A stretch of DNA of 6,103 bases from DASWOJ01 sp964242325 (lineage in GTDB: Bacteria > Pseudomonadota > Alphaproteobacteria > Acetobacterales > Acetobacteraceae). This document shows positions 5,980-6,103 of this stretch, piece after piece; position 1 is the stretch's first letter, and every line of letters begins with the position of its first letter. The position numbers and the translations under genes are program-made. The DNA lies in assembly GCA_964242325.1 (NCBI GenBank), contig CAXTCI010000261.1:1-6103 (forward strand), in the 5' to 3' direction. The notes beneath the pieces were generated by a model. It saw nothing but the letters and a program-made list of their open reading frames with translations, was not told the DNA's origin and ran no database searches.

Positions 5980-6103
5980 ATGTCGATACTTACGGTCGGT
6001 TCGGGCCAGGAATTTTCTACCATTACCGCAGCCGTTGCAGCCTCTCAGGACGGCGACACCGTGCAGGTCCAGGCCGGCACCTACACCAACGACTTCGTCA
6101 CCG
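5980..6103 (+). CDS. Partial start of probable beta-helix repeat surface/secreted protein
   Basis: The first 41 codons of a gene that runs off the right edge. The protein begins MSILTVGSGQEFSTITAAV, continues AASQDGDTVQVQAGTYTND and ends FVT. The pattern (strand, G-x-G, F-x-T-I-x-x-A-V, then GDTVQVxAGTY) is the usual first turn of right-handed parallel beta-helix proteins such as pectate-lyase-like and polysaccharide-active proteins. In alphaproteobacteria such starts are also common on long extracellular proteins carrying calcium-binding RTX repeats and exported without a Sec signal; no Sec signal peptide is present here. Start chosen by GGAG at 5967-5970. The beta-helix start is a fair reading of the motif; enzyme activity, export route and full length are unknown. 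It diverges from the glycosyltransferase and is preceded by the low-GC leader. Confidence 0.6.
   Translation, partial: MSILTVGSGQEFSTITAAVAASQDGDTVQVQAGTYTNDFVT

Noticed and set aside
1..6103. tRNA, rRNA, CRISPR array or riboswitch.
   Set aside because: No tRNA-like cloverleaf, no spaced direct repeats of CRISPR type and no recognisable riboswitch core were seen on either strand.

Overview
The window is high-GC (mostly well above 60%) bacterial DNA. Dense G/C-ended codons and GTGA stop/start overlaps fit an alphaproteobacterium, possibly Rhodospirillales/Acetobacteraceae. The taxonomic call is inference from base composition and protein flavour, not from a marker gene.

Left two thirds, minus strand (about 3255 down to 1): a carbohydrate-uptake ABC transporter operon. 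In transcription order it holds a periplasmic sugar-binding protein with a Sec signal peptide, a MalF-type permease, a MalG-type permease joined by a GTGA overlap, and, through a second GTGA overlap, the first 12 codons of a gene whose N-terminus looks like the Rossmann fold of a Gfo/Idh/MocA-type sugar oxidoreductase. That gene runs off the window. No ATPase gene is visible; if local, it should lie beyond the left edge. The stretch between binding protein and first permease carries four tandem 15-bp units, in frame, several with their own ATG.

Middle, minus strand (4761..3577): a complete GT4-family (GT-B fold) glycosyltransferase. A 321-bp gap separates it from the transporter and holds a possible promoter and a clear 6-bp inverted repeat just upstream of the binding-protein start.

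Right third (4762..5979): about 1.2 kb with no convincing intact gene. It contains a decayed minus-strand IS6-family transposase fragment, visible only when two frames are joined across a one-base deletion and an in-frame stop. From about 5700 the GC content falls to near 49%, with several short inverted repeats. A plus-strand gene then begins at 5980 with a good Shine-Dalgarno; its first 41 codons resemble the start of a surface/secreted beta-helix repeat protein.

The transporter genes form one functional unit (sugar capture, import, probably oxidation). The glycosyltransferase and the beta-helix protein could both concern the cell surface, but nothing in the sequence ties them together. No clearly new biological system is visible. 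The most unusual items are the in-frame 15-bp repeat at the permease start and the reconstructed transposase relic.
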